Below, piece by piece: positions 53,492 through 62,862 of a stretch of DNA of 64,000 bases. The stretch is from assembly GCA_017465575.1 (NCBI GenBank), contig JAFTVX010000004.1:1-64000 (forward strand), written 5' to 3'. The notes beneath the pieces are model-generated. The model saw nothing but the letters and a program-made list of their open reading frames with translations, did no database searches and was not told the origin of the DNA. This stretch comes from Alistipes sp. GTDB lineage: Bacteria > Bacteroidota > Bacteroidia > Bacteroidales > Rikenellaceae. Both the position numbers and the translations under genes were made by a program. Position 1 is the stretch's first letter; each line of letters opens with the position of its first letter.

Positions 53492-56194
53492 TTAGATACC
53501 AGCCAACTTCTTAATCTCGTTGAGCTTGTTGAGTGCTTCAAGAGGCGTAAGACTGTTGATGTCTAAGCCCTTTATCTCGTCACGGATGCTCTTTAATACG
53601 GGGTCGTCGAGTTGGAACATCGAGAGCTGGATGTTATCCTTCGTCTCGACTGCCGACTCTGCCACCGCACGGCGCTTGGTGCGCTGTTTGAGGCTTGTGC
53701 TCGGCACAATCTCGCCCGAGCCGTAGACCTTTTCGAGGTTGGCCAATATTGCCTCGGCATGCGATACCACCGATTGTGGCATACCTGCCATGCGCGCCAC
53801 ATGGATACCGAACGAGTGCTCGGTGCCACCACGAACAAGTTTGCGCAAAAAGACAATATTTCTATCTATCTCCTTGACCGTAACATTGTAGTTCTTGACA
53901 CGGGGCAGCATATTCTCCAACTCGTTGAGCTCGTGGTAGTGCGTAGCAAAGAGGGTCTTGGCTGCCCCCAAGCCGTTGTTGTGGAGATACTCGACCATCG
54001 CCCACGCGATAGAGATACCGTCGTAGGTGCTTGTGCCACGACCAATCTCGTCGAGAAGCACAAGGCTACGGGGCGATATGTTGTTAAGGATGCTTGCCGA
54101 CTCCAACATCTCGACCATAAAGGTAGACTCGCCCTCGGATAGGTTGTCCGATGCACCCACGCGCGTAAATATCTTATCTACAATGCCGATATGTGCCGAC
54201 TTGGCGGGAACAAACGAGCCCATCTGTGCCATCAGCACGATGAGTGCAGTCTGTCGCAACAACGCCGACTTACCCGACATATTGGGACCCGTAATAACGA
54301 TAATCTGCTGGTCGCTGTCGTTGAGCAACACATCGTTGGGTATATACTCCTCGCCAATGGGCATAAGGGTTTCGATAACTGGGTGGCGACCATCGCGGAT
54401 GTCGATAGTGGTAGAGTCATCTACCGTGGGGCGCATATAGCGACGCTCAACGGCAATCTTGGCAAACGACTGCAAGCAATCGACCATCGCCACCACGCGA
54501 GCATCACGCTGCAATGCAACGAGGTGTTGCGCAACGAAGGCGATAATCTCGGCATATAGCTGTGCCTCAATCTGCAAGATGCGCTCCTCGGCACCCAATA
54601 TCTTCTGCTCATACTCCTTTAACTCCTCGGTGATATATCGCTCGGCTCCGGTAAGTGTCTGCTTACGAATCCAACTCTCGGGCACCTTATCTTTGTGGGT
54701 GTTGCGCACCTCGATATAGTAGCCGAAGACATTGTTGTAGCCCACCTTCAACGATGGGATGCCCGTCGCCTCACTCTCGCGCTCCTGTAACGAATGAAGG
54801 AAGTCCTTGCCGTGGAGGGCAATACGGCGTAAATCATCAAGCTCGGCACTTACGCCCGAGGCGATGATGCCGCCCTTCTGTATCTGGTTGGTCTCGGGGT
54901 CGGGGAATATCTCTCGCTCCAATCGCTCACGCACTGCGGTGAGGGGGTCGATTGTTGCGGCAATCTTGTGCAACGGCTCATAGTCGGTCGACTCCATCAG
55001 CGCACGGATAATCTCCACAGCGCCAAGCGAGTTCTTTAGCTGCACCATCTCACGAGGTGTAACACGCTGTGTGGCAATGCGTGATGCGATGCGCTCAAGG
55101 TCGCCAACCGTGGCAATCTGCTCGCGCATAGCCTCGGCAAGGTCGAAATCCGTCGTGAACTTCTCGACAATATCCTGACGAAGCCTAATCTTCTGAATAT
55201 CCATCAACGGCATCGCAATCCAGCGTTTTAGCTGACGACCACCCATCGCCGTGAGTGTGCGGTCGATAACATCCGCAAACGAGCACTTGGCATTTGCGCC
55301 ATTCGACGAGAAGAGCTCAAGGTTACGAATTGTGAAGCGGTCAATCCATACCGAGTCGCCACGCTCGATGCGCGAGATAGATGAGATATGCGCTGTCTGG
55401 TGATGCTCGGTAAACTCAAGGTAGTAGAGTATAGCTCCCGCCGCCGAGATACCCGCCGTAAAGTGGTCGATACCAAAGCCTTTGAGCGACTGCACACCAA
55501 GTTGCTTGAGTAGCTTATCGCGGTTTACCGACTCCGAGAATACCCACTCGTCGAGACGATAGGTGTAGTGCTTCGAACCAAATGCCTCCGAGAAACGCTC
55601 CTCCATACCTCGCTGAAAGACAATCTCTTTGGGCTGGAGGTTAGAGATAAGCTTGTCGATATAGATATCGTCGCCCTCGGCAATATAGAACTCGCCAGTC
55701 GATAGGTCGAGGAATGCAATACCCGTGGTCTGCTTGCCGAAATATACCGCAGCGAGGAAGGTGTTCTCCTTGCCCGCAATAAGGTTTTCGCCCATCACGA
55801 TGCCTGGCGTAACCATCTCGACCACGCCACGCTTAACCAAACCCTTGACCATCTTGGGGTCCTCCAACTGCTCGCAGATTGCTACACGCTCACCAGCCCT
55901 CACCAACTTGGGCATATAGGTGTCGAGAGCGTGATAAGGGAATCCTGCCAACTCAACATACGATGCAGCACCATTGGCACGGCGTGTAAGTGTGATGCCC
56001 AAAATGCCACTCGCCTTGATTGCATCCTCGCCAAAGGTCTCATAGAAGTCGCCCACACGGAAGAGCAAAATAGCATCGGGATGCACCGCCTTGATTTGGT
56101 AGTATTGCTTCATCAAGGGTGTCTCGACATACTTATTTGTCTTCGGCGCCTCTGCCTTTGGTGTGTCTATATCTTGTTTTCGTCTGGGACTCAT
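53492..56194 (-). CDS. mutS: DNA mismatch repair protein MutS
   Basis: 900 residues. Mismatch recognition domain I with FYETFGEDA region (N-terminal GDFYETF), connector and lever domains, ATPase with GPNMSGKSALLRQTAL (Walker A), LVLLDEIGRGTSTYDG and FATHYHEL. C-terminal tail present. Acts with MutL in post-replication repair. Lies beside an acquired restriction-modification pair. Confidence 0.97.
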   Translation of the reverse strand: MSPRRKQDIDTPKAEAPKTNKYVETPLMKQYYQIKAVHPDAILLFRVGDFYETFGEDAIKASGILGITLTRRANGAASYVELAGFPYHALDTYMPKLVRAGERVAICEQLEDPKMVKGLVKRGVVEMVTPGIVMGENLIAGKENTFLAAVYFGKQTTGIAFLDLSTGEFYIAEGDDIYIDKLISNLQPKEIVFQRGMEERFSEAFGSKHYTYRLDEWVFSESVNRDKLLKQLGVQSLKGFGIDHFTAGISAAGAILYYLEFTEHHQTAHISSISRIERGDSVWIDRFTIRNLELFSSNGANAKCSFADVIDRTLTAMGGRQLKRWIAMPLMDIQKIRLRQDIVEKFTTDFDLAEAMREQIATVGDLERIASRIATQRVTPREMVQLKNSLGAVEIIRALMESTDYEPLHKIAATIDPLTAVRERLEREIFPDPETNQIQKGGIIASGVSAELDDLRRIALHGKDFLHSLQERESEATGIPSLKVGYNNVFGYYIEVRNTHKDKVPESWIRKQTLTGAERYITEELKEYEQKILGAEERILQIEAQLYAEIIAFVAQHLVALQRDARVVAMVDCLQSFAKIAVERRYMRPTVDDSTTIDIRDGRHPVIETLMPIGEEYIPNDVLLNDSDQQIIVITGPNMSGKSALLRQTALIVLMAQMGSFVPAKSAHIGIVDKIFTRVGASDNLSEGESTFMVEMLESASILNNISPRSLVLLDEIGRGTSTYDGISIAWAMVEYLHNNGLGAAKTLFATHYHELNELENMLPRVKNYNVTVKEIDRNIVFLRKLVRGGTEHSFGIHVARMAGMPQSVVSHAEAILANLEKVYGSGEIVPSTSLKQRTKRRAVAESAVETKDNIQLSMFQLDDPVLKSIRDEIKGLDINSLTPLEALNKLNEIKKLAGI

Positions 56195-56309
56195 ACTGCA
56201 TTTCGTTATATCTTACAAAGGTAGGATAAATCTTTGAAAAAACAAAACTCTACAAAGTAGATGCTTATTTAATATTTAGATTTTTAGAGCTATATTTTGC
56301 CCTTGATAT

Positions 56310-56340
56310 TTTGTTAATTGAGAAAGTTTTTGTATATTTG
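56310..56340 (+). promoter_or_regulatory. Promoter for structured RNA copy 3
   Basis: TTTG (56310-56313), 19 bases, TATATTTG (56333-56340), an ideal Bacteroidota promoter. Predicted start near 56347. Confidence 0.8.
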
Positions 56341-56346
56341 TATTGT

Positions 56347-56620
56347 CGGAGTGTATGCTCTCGGCAGACATATTTATTAGTGAAAGTGTTTCGCTAATCC
56401 TTGACAATAAAATTTGGCGATTTTAAGAACACAAGGGTTGCAGATCACTCACTTCTTGTATCGGTATGTATATGTCGGCACATTCTGTGTCCGCACCCCA
56501 TACTGTACAAGTGTGGGGTTTTGTGTTTATTTGTGTTCGGGTTACGCCAAATACCTATTGTCAGATAAACGAGCATCTCCACACTTTCTTTTTATAATCT
56601 ATGCCGTTATAGGAGATGTG
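56347..56620 (+). ncRNA. Structured RNA, copy 3 of 3
   Basis: ACATATT (56368-56374), hairpin TTAGTGAAA/TTTCGCTAA (56377-56397), then nested stems TGACAATA/TATTGTCA (56402-56409, 56556-56563), ATTTGGCG/CGCCAAAT (56412-56419, 56545-56552) and GAACACAA/TTGTGTTC (56427-56434, 56531-56538). Inner stem followed by GGGTTA. The apical region is longer than in the other copies and holds GCACA/TGTGT and CCCCATAC/TGTGGGG hairpins. A CATCTCC/GGAGATG hairpin (56574-56618) follows; no clear T-run. Located directly before the cytosine methyltransferase gene, so it could also act as its leader. Confidence 0.8.
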
Positions 56621-56653
56621 GCGGGAGGTAGTCGAGACTATCCCTGAAACAGT

Positions 56654-57883
56654 ATGAATCGCAAAGTGTTATCGTTATTCTCTGGTTGTGGAGGAATGGA
56701 TATTGGCTTTGAAGGAGATTTCTTTTGTTTGAAGAAATCTATAAATACATCAATACACCCCGATTGGATAAAAGAGGATTGTGGTAATTGGGTGTTGTTA
56801 TCTCCAACTGGATTTCAAACGGTTTTTGCTAACGATATTCGGGTAGATGCTAAAACCGCTTGGACAAAGTATTTCTCAAAAAGGAAGACGAATACAAATA
56901 GTATCTATCATTTAGGTAGTATTGTCGATTTGGTTAAAGCATCTAAACAAGGTGAAGATATCTTTCCTACTGATATAGATATTGTTACGGGTGGTTTCCC
57001 TTGTCAAGACTTCTCTATCGCAGGCAAAAGACAGGGTTTTGCATCGCAAAAAAGTCATACGGGTGGCAAGTTGGATATAGGCGCTCCCTCTATTGAAAGT
57101 AGAGGTCAGCTGTATATGTGGATGCGAGATGTGATATCTATTACAAAACCCAAACTATTTATTGCAGAAAATGTTAAAGGGTTGGCAGATTTGGCTGATG
57201 TTAAGGAGATTATAGAGAGAGATTTTGCCAATACTTGCAATTCGGGATATGTGGTAATTCCTGCACAAGTGTTATATGCAGCAGACTATGGAGTACCGCA
57301 GTCTCGCAGTCGTGTGATATTCTTTGGATTTAAGAAAAGTGCTTTGAGAAAACAAGCATTGGAAGCATTGACAAGTGAGGTGATTCCAGTAAAGTATAAT
57401 CCCTATCCAGTTAAAACTCACGGAATTGGCAATGTGCCGTATGTAACTTGTAGTGATGCCTTTATCAATTTAGATGAACCCAACACCACTCTCGACCCAT
57501 CGCAGAAGATATACTCGAAAGCAAAGTTTATGGGTTCGCATTGCCAAGGACAAACAGAGGTTAAATTGGATTCGGTTGGTCCAACTATTAGAGCGGAACA
57601 TCACGGAAATATTGAGTATAGAAGACTTTCGGCAGAGCACGGCGGTAAACATTCTGATGAGCTTGCTAAAGGTCTAATTGAAAGGAGATTAACCGTTAGA
57701 GAGTGCGCACGAATACAAACATTTCCAGATGACTATGAGTTTATTATTCCCAAAAGCGAAAGTCAACCATCGTTAAGCTCAAGTGATGCGTATAAGATTA
57801 TAGGTAATGCTGTCCCTTGTGTATTGGCATATAATATTGCTAAAAATATTGCAGATAAGTGGAATCTATACTTTAAGCTATGA
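56654..57883 (+). CDS. DNA (cytosine-5) methyltransferase
   Basis: 409 residues. All C5-methylase motifs: I SLFSGCGGMDIG, IV GGFPCQDFS with catalytic C117, VI AENVKG, VIII QSRSRVIF, IX RLTVRECARIQTF, X IGNAVPCVLAYN. Target recognition domain between VIII and IX. Overlaps the endonuclease gene by ATGA, so a type II pair. AT-rich (38% over 57361-57420), consistent with acquisition. Recognition sequence unknown. Confidence 0.95.
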   Translation: MNRKVLSLFSGCGGMDIGFEGDFFCLKKSINTSIHPDWIKEDCGNWVLLSPTGFQTVFANDIRVDAKTAWTKYFSKRKTNTNSIYHLGSIVDLVKASKQGEDIFPTDIDIVTGGFPCQDFSIAGKRQGFASQKSHTGGKLDIGAPSIESRGQLYMWMRDVISITKPKLFIAENVKGLADLADVKEIIERDFANTCNSGYVVIPAQVLYAADYGVPQSRSRVIFFGFKKSALRKQALEALTSEVIPVKYNPYPVKTHGIGNVPYVTCSDAFINLDEPNTTLDPSQKIYSKAKFMGSHCQGQTEVKLDSVGPTIRAEHHGNIEYRRLSAEHGGKHSDELAKGLIERRLTVRECARIQTFPDDYEFIIPKSESQPSLSSSDAYKIIGNAVPCVLAYNIAKNIADKWNLYFKL

Positions 57884-58944
57884 TAGTTTTAGATAATCCC
57901 AAGCCTACGGTAAATGAGTTTAGAGAGTTGATGAGCAATGTTGACAAATCATTAAATCATAGCGCCAACAGAAATTCATCATATTTTCTTAAACGCAGTG
58001 GAACTGATTTAGAAAAGGATGTCCGAGATGCAGCCATTGAGTGTGCCAAGCATACTAAATTTGAGGGTAGTATTCAATTAGTTTCGGGAATCTCTTTCCC
58101 TGATATTGTTGCGTCTAAATATTTTGGAATAGAGGTAAAGAGTTCTCTATCGAATAATTGGAAAACAATCGGAAACTCAATTTTGGAAACGACAAGAGTC
58201 GATGAAATTGAAAGGGTATTCTTAACTTTTGGCAAATTAGGTCAACCTGTTGAGTTTCTTTCGCGACCGTATGAGGAGTGTTTGTCGGGTGTCGCTGTTA
58301 CTCACTACCCAAGATATCAAATAGATATGTCGCTTAAAGAGGGCGAGTCGATATTTGATAAGATGGGTATTGAATATGATGAGTTTCGCAGTATGTCTAA
58401 TCCAGTAACATCTGTTGCTGAATACTATAAATCACAACTAAAGCAAGGCGAGAGTTTGTGGTGGGCAGGAGGAAAAAACGAATCAATACCTATAACTGCG
58501 AGATTGTGGCGAACTTTGAAAGCCTCCGAAAAGGATGAATTAGAAGCCACTATATATGTCTATTTTCCCGAAACAATTATGTCAAGGAATCAATTTAAGT
58601 ATGACCGAGCAACATTATGGTTGGCAACACAGAAAGGTATAATCAATGCAAATGTCCGAGATTCCTTCTCTTCTGGTGGTAGGGAGATAATGAAAACAAT
58701 AGATGGTCGCTATGTGGAGATGCCAGCAGTTTTTAGGAAAATTGCTGAGCACATAGACTATATTGGTGAGATATTGGCGTTTACGCCGTCTTCGGTATTT
58801 GTTGATAATTGGGGTGGAAAAATTCAATCAAATAGGGTAAAACAATGGATAAACCTTGTCATAAGCGAAACTAATGATTTATCTATGCGGAGAAATGCAA
58901 AAGGAGTATTGGAAAAAATATTTAATGATGCAGATTTGTTATAA
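57880..58944 (+). CDS. Type II restriction endonuclease
   Basis: 354 residues, translationally coupled to the methylase. PD-(D/E)xK nuclease site: P74-D75 in GISFPDIVASK and E85-x-K87 in FGIEVKSS. The remainder (helical, then a basic C-terminus with WGGKIQSNRVKQWINL) is not recognised beyond its partner. Cuts the sequence protected by the adjacent methylase. Ends before a strong terminator. Confidence 0.9.
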   Translation: MIVLDNPKPTVNEFRELMSNVDKSLNHSANRNSSYFLKRSGTDLEKDVRDAAIECAKHTKFEGSIQLVSGISFPDIVASKYFGIEVKSSLSNNWKTIGNSILETTRVDEIERVFLTFGKLGQPVEFLSRPYEECLSGVAVTHYPRYQIDMSLKEGESIFDKMGIEYDEFRSMSNPVTSVAEYYKSQLKQGESLWWAGGKNESIPITARLWRTLKASEKDELEATIYVYFPETIMSRNQFKYDRATLWLATQKGIINANVRDSFSSGGREIMKTIDGRYVEMPAVFRKIAEHIDYIGEILAFTPSSVFVDNWGGKIQSNRVKQWINLVISETNDLSMRRNAKGVLEKIFNDADLL

Positions 58945-58991
58945 TGTTTGTTGTTATTTGTTGCATTTGAGCAATAGATAATCATTTGAAG

Positions 58992-59025
58992 AAAAAGGTT
59001 TTAGCGTGTGTGCTAAAACCTTTTT
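58992..59025. terminator. Bidirectional terminator
   Basis: AAAAAGGTTTTAGC pairs with GCTAAAACCTTTTT around GTGTGT; serves the endonuclease and the helicase gene ending at 59029. Confidence 0.9.
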
Positions 59026-59028
59026 CGT

Positions 59029-60444
59029 TTACTCAAAGAAGCGGTCGTCGAAGTTGACCAAGTAGACTCGTTCGGTGGCGCGTGTTATGGCGGTGTAGAG
59101 CCAGCGCAACATATCCTTCGACATAGGCTCGTCGCCAAAGATGCAACGGTCGATAAATACAGCCTTCCACTGACCGCCCTGCGCCTTATGGCAGGTTACG
59201 GCATAGGCAAACTTTACCTGCATTGCGTTAAAGTGGGCATTCTCGCGTATCGCTCTGTAACGCTTGCCCTTAGCCTTGATATCTTCGTAGTCCTTCTCTA
59301 CCTCGTAGAAGAGTTTTAGGCTCTGCTCGCGCGTTAGCGATGGCGACTCCGACGATAGGGTGTCGAGCAAGACCTTGACCTCCATTTCGTAGTCGTCGTA
59401 GTCGGGGAACTGCAACACCGCATCGATAAAGCGGAAGCCGTAGAAATCCTCATATCGGCGGATACGCTTAAGGCGTGCCACATCGCCATTGGCCACAAAC
59501 GACATCGGCGACTTCTCATCCCTTTCGGCATAGTGGTAGTTGTTCTTCACGATCATCAGCATATCGCCACTCTCAATCTCCTCCTCTGCCGAGAGGTTAT
59601 AGCGACGAATACCCTCGTTGTAGCGGTTAGCACGCTTATTCGAGCGGGTAACAACGATTGTTTCATCACGACCATACCTATGGTAGCAATCTTGCAGCGT
59701 CTCAAGAAGTTCGCTACCATCAACTCGTTGAAAATCGGGGTGTGTTAGGTCGAATTTCGGAATCTCATAAATGCGGTTTTCGAGCATACAGCGCAACATC
59801 GTGGCATTGAACAGGATGCCTGAGTCCTGCGACTGGCGCACCACCTCGTCCATCGTGCCGTACTCGACATCGCCATAGGGTAGTAGCTCACTGGGGTCGA
59901 GGGCAGGACTATAATCATCGCCCACGGGAGGTAGCTGTGCATCGTCGCCCACGAGCATCAATCGGCACTTCTTGCCCGTGCGTACATATTGCACAAGGTC
60001 GTCGAGCAGATTGCCTGTGCCGAACACCGCACCCTCGGCAGCGTGTGCCGAGAGCATCGATGCCTCGTCGACGATAAATATCGCCTCCTTCTCGCGATTG
60101 TAGTCCAACGAGAACTTTGAGTCGATATCGGCTATCGAGCGCTCACGATAAATCTTTTTGTGTATGGTGTATGCCGTCTCACCCGAGTAGCGGGTGAGCA
60201 CTTTTGCGGCACGCCCCGTAGGGGCGAGGAGTATAGGTTTGATTCCCAACTCTTTAAGTGCGGCAACAAAGGCGGCGATTATCGTCGTCTTGCCCGTACC
60301 GGCATAGCCATTGAGCAAAAATATTCGTTCGTAGTCCTCCGACGAAAGCCACTCCGACAACTTTTCTATGATTTTTTTTTGATTAAAAGTTGCTTCGAAC
60401 GATAATTTTGCGTAAATTTGATGCGAAATATGTGTGCTAAGCAT
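59029..60444 (-). CDS. RecD-like ATP-dependent DNA helicase
   Basis: 471 residues, SF1B type without RecBC partners. Walker A GYAGTGKTTI (K52), Walker B IVDEAS, a QLPPVGDD motif, and C-terminal TCHKAQGGQW and YTAITRATERVYL. Widespread in Bacteroidota as a single-domain helicase of unclear physiological role. Lies beyond the R-M pair, with mutS on the other side; the island splits what are probably neighbouring core genes. Confidence 0.93.
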   Translation of the reverse strand: MLSTHISHQIYAKLSFEATFNQKKIIEKLSEWLSSEDYERIFLLNGYAGTGKTTIIAAFVAALKELGIKPILLAPTGRAAKVLTRYSGETAYTIHKKIYRERSIADIDSKFSLDYNREKEAIFIVDEASMLSAHAAEGAVFGTGNLLDDLVQYVRTGKKCRLMLVGDDAQLPPVGDDYSPALDPSELLPYGDVEYGTMDEVVRQSQDSGILFNATMLRCMLENRIYEIPKFDLTHPDFQRVDGSELLETLQDCYHRYGRDETIVVTRSNKRANRYNEGIRRYNLSAEEEIESGDMLMIVKNNYHYAERDEKSPMSFVANGDVARLKRIRRYEDFYGFRFIDAVLQFPDYDDYEMEVKVLLDTLSSESPSLTREQSLKLFYEVEKDYEDIKAKGKRYRAIRENAHFNAMQVKFAYAVTCHKAQGGQWKAVFIDRCIFGDEPMSKDMLRWLYTAITRATERVYLVNFDDRFFE

Positions 60445-60506
60445 AGCGCTCCGTATTTTTTAACTTTGTAAAACTGGATACAAACTTAAAAATAAATAAT
60501 CAAAAA

Positions 60507-61295
60507 ATGAAAAAAGTATTACAGATTTTGTTGCTGGTAGCCATTGTTGGCTTAGTCTATTGGATCTATGGTATGATCGAGACTCCCGTGAAGTTCGAGC
60601 AGCACTTCCACCAGCGTGAGGCAGCCGTTATCGAGGCAGAGGAGCATATCGTGCCCCTTGTTCAGGCTTACCGTGATGCTAACCCCAAGAAGCAGTTTAC
60701 AACTAACTGGGACGAGCTTATCGATTTCGCGTTGAACGGCACTATCGAGTACCGTAGCCAGATCTACGATGAGAACAACTTGGAGAATGCTGCTATCCTC
60801 GCAGAGCTCCGCAAGGACAAGAACTGGAAGAACGAGCGCGTTGTAGCTGTTGCTGCTCGCGATACTCTCTTCGACGATGCTCTTGGCAACTGCCGCCTTT
60901 CTGAGGAGCAGATCAAGAACCTCCGCTACATTCCCTTCACCGACCATGTAGAGTTTGAGCTCGACACCGCAACTTACGAGTTGGGTACATATAAGACTCA
61001 CCTTATCCGTTGCCACGCTCCCTATGTTAAGTTTATCGACAAGGATACTTACTCTCAGGAGCTTTGGAACAAGCTCGATGAGAAGTTCAACCTCTTCATC
61101 AACCACTCAGAGGCTTCTGAGGACTTCAAGAAGATGAAGGCTGACGGTGTTTACAAGACCTTCAACAAGGAGGAGAAGTACAAGATTGGCTCGGCTCACC
61201 CCATCGAGATGGATTTGGAGTTCTTCGGTGTTACTTTCGGTAGCCTTGAGGAGCCTACCAACGAGGCTGGTAACTGGAGCGCTAAGGGCAACTAA
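60507..61295 (+). CDS. Conserved membrane-anchored protein of unknown function
   Basis: 262 residues. One N-terminal membrane helix (VLQILLLVAIVGLVYWI), then a periplasmic domain with alternating helices and strands (ETPVKFEQHFHQREAAVIEA, TDHVEFELDTATYELGTYKT). Known from related genomes as conserved but uncharacterised. TAACTTTG -7 motif at 60461-60468. Its stop touches the start of the DUF3822 gene. Confidence 0.8.
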   Translation: MKKVLQILLLVAIVGLVYWIYGMIETPVKFEQHFHQREAAVIEAEEHIVPLVQAYRDANPKKQFTTNWDELIDFALNGTIEYRSQIYDENNLENAAILAELRKDKNWKNERVVAVAARDTLFDDALGNCRLSEEQIKNLRYIPFTDHVEFELDTATYELGTYKTHLIRCHAPYVKFIDKDTYSQELWNKLDEKFNLFINHSEASEDFKKMKADGVYKTFNKEEKYKIGSAHPIEMDLEFFGVTFGSLEEPTNEAGNWSAKGN

Positions 61296-61867
61296 TGACA
61301 ACCATTAATAATCAAAATAAAGTGTCCATCCGCCTTGAGTCGGGTGGACACTCTTTTTCCGAGGAGCAGCTGACGAAGGCTGTCGCATCAGGAGAGAGGG
61401 TCGAGATGGAAATCATTACACCTCGCACTACGCTTATGCCCGCCGATGCCCATCTTTCGCCCGACGAGGTATTGCGTATGGCAGGCCTTGCACCCCTCGC
61501 TACGGAGTGTGCCGTAAAGTCGGAGGCTGTCGATGGTAGGGTAGCGGTTATGGCGGTCGATAGCGCATTGTGCGCTCGCCTAAAGGAGTGCTCGGCGGTA
61601 TTCTCGTCGCCATTAAGCTCGGTCGATTGCTCGCGTGAGGGTGCGATGCTCAACCTTATTGGCTCGGTGTTGTACCTCCATATCGTCGAGGGTGGCGTGT
61701 TGCGTGTTGCCGAGGCGTTGCCCGTGGCCAACGATGCCGACATCCTCTACTACCTTGAGCGCTTCAACGAGGTATACCTTATATATAATAAGGCAGCATA
61801 TATCAAGGGTGGTAGCCGTATTGAGACCATTGCCAAAAAGTTTTTTAAGAGTGTAATATGCGAATAA
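61295..61867 (+). CDS. DUF3822 family protein
   Basis: 190 residues, shorter than many members (about 260). Shows NQNKVSIRLESGGHSFSEEQ, ITPRTTLMPADA and the FNEVYLIYNKAAYIKGGSR C-terminal part. ASKHA-like fold suggested by family, no activity known. Always beside rsmD in Bacteroidota and here overlaps it by 10 bases. Confidence 0.85.
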   Translation: MTTINNQNKVSIRLESGGHSFSEEQLTKAVASGERVEMEIITPRTTLMPADAHLSPDEVLRMAGLAPLATECAVKSEAVDGRVAVMAVDSALCARLKECSAVFSSPLSSVDCSREGAMLNLIGSVLYLHIVEGGVLRVAEALPVANDADILYYLERFNEVYLIYNKAAYIKGGSRIETIAKKFFKSVICE

Positions 61868-62394
61868 TAAGCGGAAAATATCGTGGTCGTACCATTGTGC
61901 CACCACGCAACCTGCGTGCTCGTCCCACGACCGACTTTGCCAAGGAGAACCTGTTTAATGTCCTTGTCAACCTCGTCGACTTCGAGGAGCTCGATGTTCT
62001 CGACCTCTTCTCGGGCACAGGCTCTATTAGCTATGAGTTCGCCTCGCGTGATGCGCGTAGCGTAACCTCTGTCGAAGTGAATAGCGTTCACCATAACTTT
62101 ATACGCCAGACTGCGCGAGACCTGAAATTCGAGAATTTCTTTGCTGTCAAGGCAAATGTTTTCCTCTATTTGAAGAGTTGTACCAAGCAGTTCGACCTGA
62201 TTTTCTCGGATGCGCCCTACGATTTGGAGGGTAGCGAGGAGGTCATCAAACTCGTTTTTGAGCGAAACTTATTGCGTGAGGGCGGAATGCTTATCTTTGA
62301 GCACTCAAAAGATAAAGATTTCTCGGAATACGAAAACTTTTGGCAGTTAAGAAGTTACGGTAGCGTGCAGTTTTCGTTCTTCAAAAAAGAGTAA
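61858..62394 (+). CDS. rsmD: 16S rRNA (guanine966-N2)-methyltransferase
   Basis: 178 residues. Methylates G966 of 16S rRNA. Motif I VLDLFSGTGSISYEF, motif IV written SDAPYDLE: the usual DPPY has Ala for the first Pro. This is either lineage variation or reduced activity. N-terminus MRIISGKYRGRTIVPPRN is typical. Translationally coupled to DUF3822. Confidence 0.92.
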   Translation: MRIISGKYRGRTIVPPRNLRARPTTDFAKENLFNVLVNLVDFEELDVLDLFSGTGSISYEFASRDARSVTSVEVNSVHHNFIRQTARDLKFENFFAVKANVFLYLKSCTKQFDLIFSDAPYDLEGSEEVIKLVFERNLLREGGMLIFEHSKDKDFSEYENFWQLRSYGSVQFSFFKKE

Positions 62395-62421
62395 ATTTTT
62401 TGAAAAAAAGTTGCAAAAATA

Positions 62422-62452
62422 TTTGCAGGTTACAAAATTTGTAGTACCTTTG
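62422..62452 (+). promoter_or_regulatory. Promoter of tRNA-Asp
   Basis: TTTG (62422-62425), 19 bases, TACCTTTG (62445-62452), perfect consensus. Confidence 0.85.
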
Positions 62453-62501
62453 CAATCGCAATCGAGAAACAAAAGCTCGGTAGCAAGGTTCTAAAAATCT
62501 T

Positions 62502-62578
62502 GGTGCGTTAGTTCAGCTGGTTAGAATACGTGCCTGTCACGCACGGGGTCAGGGGTTCGAGTCCCCTACGCACCGCCA
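62502..62578 (+). tRNA. tRNA-Asp (GTC)
   Basis: 77 bases with encoded CCA. Acceptor GGTGCGT/ACGCACC, anticodon stem CGTGC/GCACG, loop CTGTCAC with anticodon GTC, discriminator G. Its last 22 bases and its terminator are duplicated 306 bases downstream. Confidence 0.95.
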
Positions 62579-62704
62579 AGGAAGATGATCGAAAGGTCAT
62601 CTTTTTTTTTGTTTATGCGCGAGAGGTGTGGAGCTGCGCTCTATCACGACAGATGCTTGATGGTCGAAGTGTGCAAGCCCACCGACCACCAAGCATCTGT
62701 CGTA
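62557..62704. repeat. Direct repeat copy 1 containing tRNA-Asp 3' end
   Basis: 148 bases running from the tRNA T-loop through the terminator (62582-62610) and a long palindrome CGACAGATGCTTG...CAAGCATCTGTCG. Copy 2 at 62863-63008 is nearly identical. Confidence 0.9.
62582..62610 (+). terminator. Terminator of tRNA-Asp
   Basis: AAGATGA pairs with TCATCTT, followed by a T9-tract. Duplicated at 62888-62914. Confidence 0.9.
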
Positions 62705-62862
62705 TTTGCCTACGGCAATACCACCTCTCGCGACTATCCTACTCACGCAGTGCGTAGGGCACTGCTCACGATTTACGGGGTTGAGCCGATATTATAGTGA
62801 TTTATTGCTCGGCTTTCAGCCTGCGCTTTTTTTATAAGGTATCGGCTCTACGGCTTCGCCGG

